Positions 17,966 to 27,560 are shown, counted from the first letter of the stretch. The stretch is DNA of 64,000 bases from Neobacillus sp. YX16 (GCF_030123505.1 NZ_CP126115.1:3734001-3798000), one strand, 5' to 3'. Made by a program: numbers and translations. Notes: generated by a model from the letters alone, not told the origin.

Positions 17966-18784
17966 ATGTTTTTCATTGGACAGTTCGAGCAGTTGCCTGT
18001 AAAAATTTTAACCGTGGCACTGCTGATTATACTCACGGTTTATTTGATCCGCAAATCCATCAAGCTTTTCTTTGACAAAACTAGCATCTTGGATGAAAAG
18101 CGTGAAGATACATTGATGCATTTTGCCAACCAGGTGACAAAGGTATTGGGACTGGTTTTATTCTTAATTTATGTGCTTAGCCATTTCTTCAAACTAACAA
18201 GACTTCTCACTGGTTCGGTCGTGGTGGCAGGTGCCTTGGCATTGATCCTCCAGCATATCATCCGCGATTACATTATGGGGCTTACCTATTTGTTTGAGCG
18301 CCAGATCCATCTCGGGGATTATGTAATCATCAATGGAAACCGGCAGGGGAAAATCGAGGAAATCAGCATGCGCTACCTGAAAATCCGCCAGTATGACGGA
18401 TACCTCTATTCGGTCTCCTATAGCAGCATCACGGAACTTCAAAACGGGAACCGGGGAATGCGCAGGGTGAACGAAAGCCTTGTCCTCAACTATAGGCAAA
18501 ATCCAGACGATGCCTTCAAGGTGATGGAGGAAGTGGCACAAACATGCAACGAGAAATACGGTGAATACCTGTTGAAGGATGAGAATGGCATTCCATTAGA
18601 GCGTTTCAAATTCAATCAAATCACCGAGCTAAACGTGGATTTCAGGGGTAACAGATATTCATTATCTGGTCTTGTGAAGGAAGCGGATTTCGTGGAAGCG
18701 AGCAAAAAAGTGAGGTATGAACTGGCGATGGCTGCCTACAAGAACGACTTGATGATGGCAGAGAGCCTTAACACAATCCATTAA
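17966..18784 (+). CDS. Small-conductance mechanosensitive channel family protein (MscS)
   Basis: A 272-residue membrane protein. Two or three N-terminal helices (about residues 12-30, 55-75 and 80-100) precede the MscS pore-lining and beta domain: VAGALALILQHIIRDYIMGL, then FERQIHLGDYVIINGNRQGKIEEISMRYLKIR. The soluble vestibule is short. It should open under membrane tension to release solutes on osmotic downshift. AGGGGTGATAGA precedes the ATG. G+C content is visibly higher than in its neighbours (rich in GGC, CTG and GAA codons), hinting at different ancestry. Terminator directly downstream. Confidence 0.85.
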   Translation: MFFIGQFEQLPVKILTVALLIILTVYLIRKSIKLFFDKTSILDEKREDTLMHFANQVTKVLGLVLFLIYVLSHFFKLTRLLTGSVVVAGALALILQHIIRDYIMGLTYLFERQIHLGDYVIINGNRQGKIEEISMRYLKIRQYDGYLYSVSYSSITELQNGNRGMRRVNESLVLNYRQNPDDAFKVMEEVAQTCNEKYGEYLLKDENGIPLERFKFNQITELNVDFRGNRYSLSGLVKEADFVEASKKVRYELAMAAYKNDLMMAESLNTIH

Positions 18785-18793
18785 TAAACATTA

Positions 18794-18825
18794 AAAGCAA
18801 GAGTTCATATCTCTTGCCTTTTTTT
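18794..18825 (+). terminator. Terminator after mscS
   Basis: AGCAAGAG and CTCTTGCC-type arms around a 7-base loop, followed by seven or more T. Ten bases after the stop. Confidence 0.8.
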
Positions 18826-18978
18826 CTGTTTTTTTATGAATATAACGAGTGTAGCCATGTAAGGTATGGAAGTCGAGTCCAGGTGGTTCAGACCCCCGCC
18901 CCATTATTCTCATCATGTCAAACTTATAAAGCCCCCGAATATATAGTTAAAAACTACAGTGTAGCTCCTATTCTTTTT

Positions 18979-19107
18979 TTATTGTATTTTCAATTCATTA
19001 ATAATCTCATTAATGCGTTTTTCCACTTCATAAAGGTTCTTCTGCATCCTGTCACGCCGACTGGTTAAGACCTGTAATTCCTGTTTCAATTCTTCTGTTT
19101 TGCTCAT
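18979..19107 (-). CDS. Small coiled-coil protein, 42 residues
   Basis: Begins MSKTEELKQELQVLTSRRDR and ends INEIINELKIQ, a highly charged amphipathic helix with heptad spacing of Leu/Ile. GGAG lies 8 bases before the ATG, which is good evidence for translation. No family recognised. It stands alone between the mscS terminator and a hypothetical gene; a role as a small interaction partner or anti-factor is possible but unsupported. Confidence 0.5.
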   Translation of the reverse strand: MSKTEELKQELQVLTSRRDRMQKNLYEVEKRINEIINELKIQ

Positions 19108-19316
19108 GATTTCAACTCCGGACTATGATTTATCATTCGTATGCTAGCAAAAAAACATTTATAGATGGATTTCATAAAGATACCCCTATAAAATTCATCT
19201 TAATTATTATTCTTATCATAATCATTTTAATTCGTTAAAATGTTTCCGAAAATTCTCAGAAAGGGTTTATTACGGTCCCGCAGGAGCGTACAGTAATATA
19301 AGCAACCTGGAGGTCG

Positions 19317-19622
19317 CTATTCAACATTTTTCAGGCTATCTACGATTTTTACCGCTTCCTTAATGGGTCCTTTATAATAAAAATCATAAACAAATCCATC
19401 ATCCGTTTCCCATGAAAAGGTTATGTAAGCTACGCGTCTTGTGCCAGATATTGTGATATGTCCTACATGAATAATTTTGTCTTTTAACCAATTCACTTTC
19501 TTCAACGCATTAAACAACTCATCTGCCTGCTGATAGGGCTCATCTCCTTGATCACCATCAAAATACATAGACCACGAGCCACGCTTTGCGTAAAAGATAG
19601 ATTTAATTAAGGTTGAATCCAT
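19317..19622 (-). CDS. Hypothetical protein with C-terminal YKGPIKEAVKIVDSLK motif
   Basis: A 101-residue soluble protein, MDSTLIKSIFYAKRGSW then a beta-rich centre (HVGHITISGTRRVAYITFSW) and the C-terminal FYYKGPIKEAVKIVDSLKNV. The same tail (FFYKGPIRDAVKIVDSLKYI) ends the 104-residue protein at 43434-43748, so the two share a domain. I do not recognise the family. The reading upstream (to about 19745) is open in a different frame and overlaps the start codon, so a lost or coupled upstream gene is possible. Confidence 0.6.
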   Translation of the reverse strand: MDSTLIKSIFYAKRGSWSMYFDGDQGDEPYQQADELFNALKKVNWLKDKIIHVGHITISGTRRVAYITFSWETDDGFVYDFYYKGPIKEAVKIVDSLKNVE

Positions 19623-19909
19623 AACTTAACCCTACTTTGTTGTGCCCTTTTTATCCATACTTCTGCTGCTGTATTAGGACTTTCAGCCATCATTGTGAAA
19701 TCAGCGTACTTATTTTCTATCTTCAAATAAGTGGGTGCTATTTACTTAATTTATCTGGGTGTTAAGACTGATATTCTTAATGAACAATAAGAGACAAACA
19801 TGAAATTATATCAAAATAACTTTTAATGAAAATGTAATTTTGCTGAGATTTTACTGTTACACCTTTCTGGTATATTAAAACTATCAAATCACACTAGGAG
19901 GTAACAATC

Positions 19910-20362
19910 ATGCTTAAGAAATTCGTCGTAGCTTTTGTCATTATTGTTTCTTTCAGCTCTTTGTTTGCTAACATGGGTGATAAAGCGGAAGCAGCTTATT
20001 ATCATACAAAAGCAGTTTCGGTTGCGAAGTCTAATATTGGAGTACCTTATCAATGGGGCGGGATGTCACCAAGTGGTTTTGATTGTTCAGGACTTATTAG
20101 GTATTCCTACGCAAGGGCTGGAAAAACACTAAATCGCACAGCCGCCCAAATGTTCTACGGTAACGGATATCGTATCTATAATTATATTCAACCAGGTGAT
20201 TTAATGTTTTATGCTCCAACCAAGGCAAGTAGCCCAACACATGTTGCCATGTATATCGGGAATGGTAAAATGATTATGGCTTCTTCATCAAAAGGGGTCA
20301 TGATTACAAGCACAAACAACCCATATTGGCATCCAAGATATGTTGGAACAAAACGCGTTTAA
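19910..20362 (+). CDS. Secreted NlpC/P60 cysteine peptidase
   Basis: A 150-residue cell-wall hydrolase. Residues 1-29 form a signal peptide (cleavage near AEAAY). The NlpC/P60 domain fills the rest: catalytic Cys59 in GFDCSGLIRYSY, catalytic His111 in SPTHVAMYIGNG, and a third polar residue expected near 123. No SH3 or LysM wall-binding domain is present, so it is a minimal enzyme expected to cleave D-Glu-gamma-mDAP or similar peptide bonds in peptidoglycan. AGGAGG lies 8 bases before the ATG. Monocistronic. Confidence 0.88.
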   Translation: MLKKFVVAFVIIVSFSSLFANMGDKAEAAYYHTKAVSVAKSNIGVPYQWGGMSPSGFDCSGLIRYSYARAGKTLNRTAAQMFYGNGYRIYNYIQPGDLMFYAPTKASSPTHVAMYIGNGKMIMASSSKGVMITSTNNPYWHPRYVGTKRV

Positions 20363-20392
20363 AGACCATCCTTTCTAGATGGTCTTTTTCTT
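20362..20392 (+). terminator. Terminator after the NlpC/P60 gene
   Basis: AAGACCATC and GATGGTCTT pair around a 7-base loop, followed by TTTTC. Overlaps the stop codon by one base. Confidence 0.8.
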
Positions 20393-20446
20393 ATCCATAT
20401 ATACTAGTTCATCACAAAAAAATGGTACTCTTGGTAGACCATTCCA

Positions 20447-21552
20447 TCACTTTTTTACTTTTATTTTCTCGGGTATGGTCGTCCAGTACATTGGGTCTTC
20501 TAAGCCAAGTCGCCAAATCCCGATCCCCCTTAAGTTATATTTTTCTACAAGGTTTAACTTAAACCGCAGACTGTGGCTATTCTCAAACCAAGCCTGATGG
20601 TTATGATTTTTATTATCTATGTAACTGAAATAAGGTGTTTGTGAACGAGAGTCCCATAAAACTCTTTATATTTTGTTTTCTGACCCATTAACATTGCATA
20701 GGAGCTATACAAGGTTTCACTTGCTGTTGTATTCCAGTCCCATCCATAACCAGCGACACCGAGTAAAATTTTTGATGGTGGTACTCCATGCTTCAAAGCA
20801 TAACGAATCGTTGCTTCTATCCAATTGACTGATGCTGTTGACCCGGGTGTTGTTCTTGGGTTGTGCTCATCGTATGTCATAATCATTAAGCTATCTGAAA
20901 ATAAACCAAGCTTTTCGTAATCAAACCACGGTGACCAGGGATTAGCACGGGAATCACCTGTGTTTGCCGGGGCCGAAACCGTAACCACTTTTCCATCTCG
21001 ATGCAGAGCATCAGACAATTTTTTTATCAGCAGACTAAAGGAATCTCGGTCATTCAAATACAAATTTTCCATATCAATATTAATACCGTCATATTTAAAC
21101 TGATTCATTTCATTCCGTAAGTTCTGAATGAAAACATTGCGGTTTTTATCATTATGGAGTATATTACTCGCTACCTGCTTTCCCTTCTCCTCGGTTTCAT
21201 AAAAGAGATTATGTACAACCATATATACCTTTAGGTGTTTTTCATGAGCACTCTGAATCACCATTCTTTTATGATCTACTGTAACTGAATCTATAAGATT
21301 GCCTGGTCGTTTATCATCAAGCTTATACCAAAAGGGTGCAATGATATTTAAATTAGTGAATTGTGAGTTAACTGTAGGTTGAGACCCTGGTAATGTTCCT
21401 TCCTGTTCTGTATAGAAACCTAAAACCTCTCGGGGAGTTTTATTCGTCTTGTATTCTTCCTCTTTTCTATGTGACTGACCACAGGAAGACATTAGTAAAA
21501 AGACCATGCTTAAAGAAATGATAGTGAATGACCTATAACAATTTTTCGCCAT
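20447..21552 (-). pseudogene. GH18-family lipoprotein (YaaH/SleL-like), one frameshift
   Basis: The main frame (21552 to 20617) gives 311 residues: lipobox MSSC (Cys24), a TIM-barrel of glycoside hydrolase family 18 with the catalytic DGINIDMENL motif, and FDYEKLGLFSDSLMIMTYDE. The frame then breaks near 20661-20664. In the next frame the expected ending continues, WDSRSQTPYFSYID, NHQAWFENSHSLRFKLNLV, RGIGIWRLGLEDPMYW, to a TGA at 20447. One lost base explains it. The substrate-binding wall of the barrel is therefore missing in the translated product. The family cleaves spore cortex or peptidoglycan glycan strands. Confidence 0.8.
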
Positions 21553-21843
21553 AATACACCTTCTTCTAATTTGTATACTTCTTAAGTTGATTAGAAAAGT
21601 TTCAACTTATTCACGAATTGACTTTCCCCCGTAAAGGATCTCAGGAAAAAGACTACCACAAGTTAATTTAAGTAGTTCGGTTTTGAAGTACAAAAACACA
21701 TTTAGAAGGCACAATCGAAACAGAATTAGCAACAGATTTAATATTGTAAATAACATTAAAATTGGCATAAAAAAACTCAGAGCGAAAACCCTTAACGTTT
21801 TTTTATACTATTTATTCAATTAAAGCACCCTTTCGTATTATAA
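21553..21843. other. Non-coding gap left of the IS110 element
   Basis: Holds the GH18 promoter region and, at about 21811-21844, one arm resembling the dispersed intergenic repeat (TTATTCAATTAAAGCACCC; compare 40062-40080). Confidence 0.45.
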
Positions 21844-21889
21844 GGTCAGCCAGAAATTTCTGGTTGACCAATTTTTATTTGGTTTTATT

Positions 21890-22070
21890 ATAACGGTAGC
21901 CGGGGTAGAACGTAAGCACCCGTGGGACTACGATCCCGTCAACTAAACAGTTCGCCCCCTACTTGTAGAAACATGATTGAGGCTGGTTGGGACATTAGAT
22001 CTCGTATAACAAGCGAAGCTATGATACTGCAAGAAGGATCTAGGGGTACCGGTGAATTTATTTATTAAGA
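21890..22070 (+). ncRNA. Candidate IS110 bridge RNA
   Basis: This stretch is richer in G+C than its surroundings and contains nested complementary segments: GTAGCCGGGG near 21896 pairs with CCCCCTAC near 21955, and GGGA-CTACGA-TCCC forms an inner hairpin. IS110 elements are known to make a bridge RNA from the non-coding end next to the transposase, with two loops that specify target and donor. Position and structure fit; the exact ends and loop guides are not determined. Confidence 0.5.
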
Positions 22071-22084
22071 GGAGGAGTTAGAGA

Positions 22085-23320
22085 ATGAATCCAGTCATTG
22101 GTCTGGATGTTGCTAAAGGTGAAAGTCAGGTACAAGCTTTCTTGGATAAGAAAAAGCGTTACAAAAGTAGTTTTAAAGTATCACATACCCTTGAGGGATT
22201 AGGTATGTTACACCAATTTCTTAGAGAAGTTGAGAGCGCTACAGGGATTAAACCCCCAATTGTTCTGGAAGCTACAGGTCATTATCATATTCCTGTTGTT
22301 CAGTATTTCGAGGACAGAGACTATTTATTAATTATTGTTAATCCTCTGATCTCCTATCGTGCCAAGAGCTCGAGTTTACGGAAAGTAAAAACGGATATAA
22401 TCGATGCTAATCATCTCTGCGAGCTGTACTATAAAGAGGATTTAGAGCCATATAAAAAACGTGGGATTTATCTCTTGAACCTTCGTAATCTTACAAGACA
22501 ACACGATAATCTAACAGGTATTTTTGTTCAAACGAAACTACAGTTCCAGGCAGTGTTGGATCAGGTTTTTCCTGAATATAGAGGTGTTTTTGGGGACTTA
22601 TATTCCGTTGTTTCTTTACTAACTTTATTAGAATACCCTACATCTAACGATGTTTTAGTAGCTGGTGAACAAACTTTAACAGCTAAAATTAATGAATTAT
22701 GTAAAAGTTGTTCTTCTAAGTGGGCAGATACACAAGCAAAGAAACTAATAGCTGCCGCGGCTCGAAATCCTTTTCAGGATACCTTGTATCAAAGCAATAT
22801 TTTAACCCTAGAAATGTATATTAAAATGCTTTTAGAATACCAAAAGCACCTATCTAAGTTTGAGGACGAGATAGATGCTTTAGCAAAAGAAATTGAAGAA
22901 TATAAGATTATCCAATCAATCCCTGGTATCGGTGAAAAAATCGCGGCAACGATTATTTCTGAAATTGGTGAGATTGATCGGTTTAATCACCCAAAAAAAC
23001 TTGTAGCATTTGCCGGAATTGACCCCAGTATCTTTGAATCAGGGAGATTCAAGGGAACTGTAAACAGAATAACAAAAAGAGGGTCTAGTAGGTTACGGCA
23101 CGCCTTATTTATGGCTGTTAAATGTGCCATTCGTGATTGTCGTAAGAAGAAAACGACAGATGAAATCATCCCGCGTAATAAGAGATTACGAGAGTTTTAT
23201 GATAAAAAACGTCAAGAAGGAAAGCCTTATAAAGTGGCTGTTATAGCATGTGCCAATAAGCTCTTACAATGGATATATGCGATTTTAAAAAGCCATTCAA
23301 CTTTCCAAGATATAGCTTAA
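22085..23320 (+). CDS. IS110-family transposase (DEDD recombinase)
   Basis: A 411-residue protein. The N-terminal RuvC-like DEDD domain starts GLDVAKGESQVQAFL (first Asp at residue 8), continues with IVLEATGHYHIPVVQYF (Glu) and VKTDIIDANHLCELY (Asp-Asp). The C-terminal transposase_20 domain contains IQSIPGIGEKIAATIISEIG and a catalytic-Ser region around KGTVNRITKRGSSRLRHALF. All parts are present without a stop, unlike the second copy at 36.9 kb. GAGGAGG precedes the ATG. Confidence 0.92.
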   Translation: MNPVIGLDVAKGESQVQAFLDKKKRYKSSFKVSHTLEGLGMLHQFLREVESATGIKPPIVLEATGHYHIPVVQYFEDRDYLLIIVNPLISYRAKSSSLRKVKTDIIDANHLCELYYKEDLEPYKKRGIYLLNLRNLTRQHDNLTGIFVQTKLQFQAVLDQVFPEYRGVFGDLYSVVSLLTLLEYPTSNDVLVAGEQTLTAKINELCKSCSSKWADTQAKKLIAAAARNPFQDTLYQSNILTLEMYIKMLLEYQKHLSKFEDEIDALAKEIEEYKIIQSIPGIGEKIAATIISEIGEIDRFNHPKKLVAFAGIDPSIFESGRFKGTVNRITKRGSSRLRHALFMAVKCAIRDCRKKKTTDEIIPRNKRLREFYDKKRQEGKPYKVAVIACANKLLQWIYAILKSHSTFQDIA

Positions 23321-23346
23321 ATAAAAAATTAATCTAAATAACACAA

Positions 23347-23378
23347 AACCTTCCAAAAACATAATTTAGGAAGGTTAT
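23347..23378 (+). terminator. Hairpin after the IS110 transposase
   Basis: AACCTTCC and GGAAGGTT are perfect complements around a 14-base A/T-rich loop, followed by ATTT; probably a weak terminator. Confidence 0.5.
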
Positions 23379-23514
23379 TTGGCATGCGTATATTTAGTAT
23401 AGCACGAGATATTTTAAGTTTTTATTGAAAAATATTGACAAACTATTAGCTGGTTTAGTTGAATATGGTTCTAAATCATTGGCGTGATTGTTACACATAA
23501 AATACAGTAAATAA

Positions 23515-24450
23515 CTAATCCAAAGTCATATCAACAACTTGTTTCGTAAACGTAGCAAAGGATTTAATTAGATCAGGACTTAGATCAATAGCCCATCTGA
23601 GTTTGTCGAAAGCTCTTAACAGCAACAAAGATCTCATGTCAGCAATGTCCTTTTCCATTACACCATAACCTTCTAAAAATGCTTTAAATTCCTCAACACT
23701 AGGTCCACCACCTAGGATTTGACACTTCATCATTTCAATAATGTCTCCATGTGGTACCACACTTACTTCTGCACTGCCCCAATCTAGCAAAACGACCTGC
23801 CCTTCTTTATTGACGATTGTATTGTTCAATGAGACATCCCCATGATTTAAAGCAAAGCGGAACTTCTCCTTCTTCAACCCCTCGAACAGCTTTCTTATTT
23901 TTATCGATTCCGTCTGATTGATTACCCCAAGCTCAATAATCCGATCATTCTCCGTTAAACTATTGATATTATAATTTAAATAACCCAGCCAACTACCATC
24001 TGACCCTGCATGAGGAGGCGACTGAAACACACCATGTATTGGATCAATCAGGTTTTCCCCATATCCTTTAACTGGAATTGTATGAATAAGTTTGTCGTAA
24101 ACGCCGAGTTGCCTCCAAATATCGGTCTTGGGTTTCGTACTATCTAATCCGTTCTCTCCATCTACGAAGGTTTGGATCATATACGCTGTTTCATCAGCTA
24201 TACCAATAGACAACACCTCAGGACTTGGAATGCCAACTGCTCTAGCTTGCTCGATACACCAATTTTCCTTAACAAAACACGGATATGTACCTGCATTGTT
24301 CATGCGTACAACAACTTTACTGTTGTCTGTCTCAGCTACGCAAACTTGATTTACGATTCCTTTACCTATAATTTGGAGTGATTTTTTGACCCTTTCTTGC
24401 AAAAAATCCCCTGCGATTCGTTCTGCTTTCAAAACAACTGAGTTTTTCAT
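23515..24450 (-). CDS. Phosphotransferase (APH/choline-kinase fold)
   Basis: A 311-residue kinase-fold protein. The N-lobe strand KVVVRMNNAGTYPCF holds the candidate ATP-binding Lys/Arg region. The catalytic (Brenner) motif is FALNHGDVSLNNTIV, followed by the DFG-equivalent VVLLDWGSAE. This is the aminoglycoside/macrolide phosphotransferase superfamily, which also contains kinases of sugars and other small molecules. No resistance-specific motif is recognised, so resistance should not be assumed. AGGAG precedes the ATG. Monocistronic, next to the IS110 element. Confidence 0.78.
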   Translation of the reverse strand: MKNSVVLKAERIAGDFLQERVKKSLQIIGKGIVNQVCVAETDNSKVVVRMNNAGTYPCFVKENWCIEQARAVGIPSPEVLSIGIADETAYMIQTFVDGENGLDSTKPKTDIWRQLGVYDKLIHTIPVKGYGENLIDPIHGVFQSPPHAGSDGSWLGYLNYNINSLTENDRIIELGVINQTESIKIRKLFEGLKKEKFRFALNHGDVSLNNTIVNKEGQVVLLDWGSAEVSVVPHGDIIEMMKCQILGGGPSVEEFKAFLEGYGVMEKDIADMRSLLLLRAFDKLRWAIDLSPDLIKSFATFTKQVVDMTLD

Positions 24451-24623
24451 TTAGTTCTCCTAAAATAAGCTTTGTGATAAATTACAGCATGTCATTTTAT
24501 CATAATGATGATGGTATTTCATAAATCCTTAAATTATGATTAAACATGCATTACGCCATAATGTAACTGCCTTTTACTTCAATAGAAAAGGGCGATCTCC
24601 TTCTTGAAGAAACGCACACGTAG

Positions 24624-24808
24624 TTAAACAACAACGGCAAGAAAATCTCCAGATAATGCACCCAAGAATAAAGTTATCCCATTACTATCGGATATTTGTA
24701 CTTCAAAATGATTTTTTCCCAGACTTCTAATATCGTTCCAATTTGTCCCTTAGTACTACCTTCAGCAGGGAAATCCTTTGTAATTCTAACCATATCAAAT
24801 TGCTTCAT
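24624..24808 (-). pseudogene. DUF4926-type small protein, frameshift in an A6 run
   Basis: From ATG 24808 (AGGTGG upstream) the frame reads MKQFDMVRITKDFPAEGSTK and GTILEVWEK, then hits a stop. One base change in the AAAAAA run (24712-24717) restores NHFEVQISDSNGITLFLG and a further 13 residues to a TAA at 24624. The restored product of about 61 residues has the layout of the DUF4926 family (SH3-like fold, often near toxin or immunity genes). The error type suggests either slippage or a sequencing homopolymer error. Confidence 0.6.
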
Positions 24809-24968
24809 TTCATCCACCTCATTTTTGCATACCTACAATATTCGATTCATCTTAATTTTTTCCTTTATTCAGCTAACCTGCTTCGATAGTTGAATAAGCT
24901 CTCCGTTTCGATTTCGAAAACACTGTCAATAATCCCTTTTAAAAGAGAAATTTAGGGAGAGATGTATT

Positions 24969-25808
24969 TTGTTATTATCTAAGGCATGGGAAACATATGA
25001 ATCGGATAAACGAATTGAAGGGTTCTCACCACAAACAATAAAAGCATATAAACTTCAAGCTACTTTACTTAATCGGTATTTAAAGGACGTTAAATTAGAT
25101 ACCATATCCACTGTTCAAATAAAAGATTACCTGTCAAAATCGAGTGAAACCTTAAAGCCTTCAAGTCTAGCTCATCGAATAAGATTTATGAAGTCATTAT
25201 TTCGATGGTCACATGAGGAAGGTCTTATTCCAAAAAATCCAGCAGCAAAGATAAAGGAACCTAAAGCAGGGAAACGAATTCCTAAGTTTATAACAGAATG
25301 TGAAATTGAACATTTACGTGAAGCATGCTCTTGCCCATTGGAAAAGGCTTTGTTCGAATTCATGTTTTCCACTAGGTGCCGTATAGGTGAAATTGTTTCC
25401 CAAAATAAGAATAGAATTAATTGGTCTAACCGTTCTGCGATTGTAAGAGGAAAAGGGGAGAAAGAAAGGGAAGTTTATTTTAATATCCGTTGCGATATTT
25501 GGCTCAGACGCTATCATGATCAACGCCAGGATAGCGATCCAGCAATTTTTGTTACATAACGGTATCCCCATCGAATGAGTATTGCCCAAATGAGATACAT
25601 CATTAAGCGGATTTCTAGTCAGGCAGAATTCAATAAAACTATTCACCCCCACCAGCTGCGGCACAGCTATGCCACCCATTTGTTGAATAATGGTGCACCT
25701 CTTGAAGTCATACAGAGCTTATTAGGACATGAGAAAAGTGAAACTACTAGGATATATGCACAGTTAAGTGGGAGTTTACGGCAAGAACTTTATAGGAAGT
25801 ATTTTTAA
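24969..25808 (+). pseudogene. Tyrosine recombinase/integrase with one premature stop
   Basis: One continuous frame of 280 codons interrupted only by a TAA at 25557. Before the stop: an N-terminal SAM-like core-binding domain (ETYESDKRIEGFSPQTIKAY) and the start of the catalytic domain with its first Arg (FSTRCRIGEIV) and the beta-hairpin Lys (GKGEKEREV). After the stop: HPHQLRHSYATHLLNNG, LLGHEKSETTRIYAQLS, giving His-Arg-His-Tyr. All six catalytic positions are therefore encoded, but the nucleophile Tyr is separated by the stop. A GAA-to-TAA change would explain it (FVTERYPHRM expected). XerC/D-like phage-type integrase; start is a TTG. Confidence 0.82.
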
Positions 25809-25898
25809 ATGAAAATGCAAAATAGCAATGCCCCTAAAAAGCATTGCTTTTTTTATTCTCGCACCCTATAGTTTAAGTACAATTCTTCACAATCTCAT

Positions 25899-26195
25899 TC
25901 AACCTTTTAAATCAGGAATAAGACATACCCGTTTTTCCTTTTCATCGATAGTAATAGTAAAAACTGCATCTGTGTCGATATTTTTTAATCTTCTAATTTC
26001 TGCCGGTATATGGATTGTTCCTTTTTGATTATAAGTACACTTATTTTCTTTTTCAAATCCTGCTTTACTTGTTAATACAATTTTTTTACCATCTATAAAT
26101 ATATTGATAATGTCACCTACTTCAATATTTAATATTTTTGTAAGAGTTTTAGGAATGTACAATTGTCCAGTTTTTCTTAATTTTACTTTATTCAA
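25899..26195 (-). CDS. AbrB/SpoVT-type DNA-binding protein with two swapped-hairpin domains
   Basis: A 98-residue protein with two AbrB-like motifs: KLRKTGQLYIPKTLTKIL (residues about 5-22) and YNQKGTIHIPAEIRRLKNI (about 55-73), each with the expected beta-strand, PK/PAEIR turn and hydrophobic strand. Such proteins bind AT-rich DNA as dimers or tetramers, as transition-state regulators or as antitoxins. No toxin gene is adjacent. Start is a TTG 6 bases after GGGAGG. It lies next to the broken integrase. Confidence 0.8.
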   Translation of the reverse strand: MNKVKLRKTGQLYIPKTLTKILNIEVGDIINIFIDGKKIVLTSKAGFEKENKCTYNQKGTIHIPAEIRRLKNIDTDAVFTITIDEKEKRVCLIPDLKG

Positions 26196-26286
26196 TTCAA
26201 TCCCTCCCAAAAAATGTTTAGATTAATATACAAAAGGTAGATGTAGGCATTTATTTTTCCATAATAAAATTGAAAGGGGGCTCCAA

Positions 26287-26338
26287 AATAAAATGAATGA
26301 GCCTACATTAATATATTGTAGGCTCGTTCATTTTATTT
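26287..26338. terminator. Long bidirectional terminator hairpin
   Basis: AATAAAATGAATGAGCCTAC and its near-perfect complement ending in TTCATTTTATT enclose about 10 bases. The minus-strand stop codon of zagA lies inside the right arm. Confidence 0.75.
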
Positions 26339-27535
26339 AACTGCTGTAGTAATATTCCATACGAAGGGATCATTCATTTTATTCCAATTTTGTGTCATCT
26401 CTTCTTCTGTCAATAAACAGCGATCTAAAGAAGTTTTCACAACTTCTTTATCCATGTGAATTCCGATCACAACGATTTCATTTTTCCGATCTCCAAACTT
26501 TTCATCCCAATCTTCTTTTAATGTCGGGTCTTCTTCAAAATATTGGGCTTGTTGCTCTGGGGACAAGTATGCGATCCAATAAGATACCGGGTCTAATTGC
26601 ACCGATGGACCTGCTTGCGAAAATAATAAAGCTAAGTCATTCCTGGTTGCGCACCATACGATTCCTTTTGCCCTTACAATTTCTTCTGGCATTTCTTCCA
26701 CCCAGCAATTGAATCTTTCAGAATGAAATGGGACCGAACTTCTATAAACGAAGGAGCTGATTCCATACTCTTCAGTTTCAGGAGTATGCTCAGGCGCTTC
26801 CAATTCTTTAACCCAACCGGCAGATTCGCTTGCGGCTTCAAAATTAAACAAACCTGTATTTAAAATCTCTGGTTGGCGAACTTTTCCCTTAATTGAACGA
26901 TGAAATTTCGCTGTAGGCTGTAACTTTCTTAAAAAAACCTCAAGCTGAATTAATTGTTCCTCTTCAAGCAAATCGCATTTATTTAGGATCAAGACATCAC
27001 AAAACTCAATTTGGTCTATTAATAAATCCGCAACCGTTCTTTCATCCTCTTCACCTACAGCCTGGTTTCTTTCCAGAAGGAGATCTCCTGATGCAAAGTC
27101 ATGCCAAAACCTGTTTGCATCAACAACTGTAACCATTGTATCGAGTTTACAATGTTTTGTAAGATCAATCCCCAACTCTTCATCTATGTAAGAAAAAGTT
27201 TGTGCAACGGGTACTGGTTCACTTATACCTGTTGATTCAATCACAATATAATCTATATTTCCAATCTCCACTAGTCGTTCCACTTCTTTTAAAAGGTCTT
27301 CTCTTAATGTACAGCAAATACACCCATTTGATAGTTCCACAAGCTTTTCTTCCGTTCTGTTTAACCCCCCTCCCTGTTTTACCAATTCTGCATCAACATT
27401 AATTTCACTCATGTCATTGACAATAACTGCAACTCTTAATCCATCTCGGTTCTGAAGAATATGGTTTAGTAAAGTGGTCTTCCCTGCTCCTAAATAGCCG
27501 CTTAAAACAGTTACTGGAATTCTAGTGTCTTTCAT
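26333..27535 (-). CDS. zagA: Zinc-responsive COG0523/CobW-type GTPase metallochaperone
   Basis: A 400-residue G3E GTPase of the family that includes Bacillus ZagA (YciC). Walker [10 protein letters not shown] at residues 13-21; metal-binding GCICC motif at 71-75; NKCD guanine-specificity motif near 190; C-terminal CobW_C domain. In B. subtilis YciC is induced by zinc starvation under Zur and hands zinc to folate enzyme FolE. The ATG at 27535 is chosen because AAGGGAG lies 7 bases upstream. A Zur-box-like site lies 26 bases before the start, so the same control is expected here. Confidence 0.88.
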   Translation of the reverse strand: MKDTRIPVTVLSGYLGAGKTTLLNHILQNRDGLRVAVIVNDMSEINVDAELVKQGGGLNRTEEKLVELSNGCICCTLREDLLKEVERLVEIGNIDYIVIESTGISEPVPVAQTFSYIDEELGIDLTKHCKLDTMVTVVDANRFWHDFASGDLLLERNQAVGEEDERTVADLLIDQIEFCDVLILNKCDLLEEEQLIQLEVFLRKLQPTAKFHRSIKGKVRQPEILNTGLFNFEAASESAGWVKELEAPEHTPETEEYGISSFVYRSSVPFHSERFNCWVEEMPEEIVRAKGIVWCATRNDLALLFSQAGPSVQLDPVSYWIAYLSPEQQAQYFEEDPTLKEDWDEKFGDRKNEIVVIGIHMDKEVVKTSLDRCLLTEEEMTQNWNKMNDPFVWNITTAVK

Positions 27536-27560
27536 GATAATTCTCCCTTCCGTCATTCAC

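Larger units (their letters stand above)
21844..23380 (+). mobile_element. IS110-family insertion sequence, transposase apparently intact
   Basis: Composed of a roughly 240-base structured non-coding left part, a full-length DEDD transposase and a short right part. IS110 elements lack terminal inverted repeats and usually make no target duplication, so the true ends cannot be fixed by eye; the limits given are approximate. The long non-coding region on the left of the transposase is the arrangement of the IS110 (not IS1111) subgroup. Confidence 0.65.

Noticed and set aside
18834..18960. Plus-strand 84-residue frame after mscS
   Set aside because: It begins inside the T-run of the terminator, lacks a ribosome site, and overlaps the better supported 42-residue gene on the other strand.
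19605..19745. Minus-strand frame ending AAEVWIKRAQQSRVKLWIQP just before the hypothetical gene at 19317-19622
   Set aside because: The peptide looks protein-like but there is no ribosome site and the left end is blocked by stops; too short to call.
23515..24450. Aminoglycoside or macrolide resistance gene
   Set aside because: Only the general phosphotransferase motifs are visible; no feature ties it to an antibiotic.
25899..26195. AbrB-type antitoxin of a toxin-antitoxin pair
   Set aside because: No small toxin gene is adjacent on either side.
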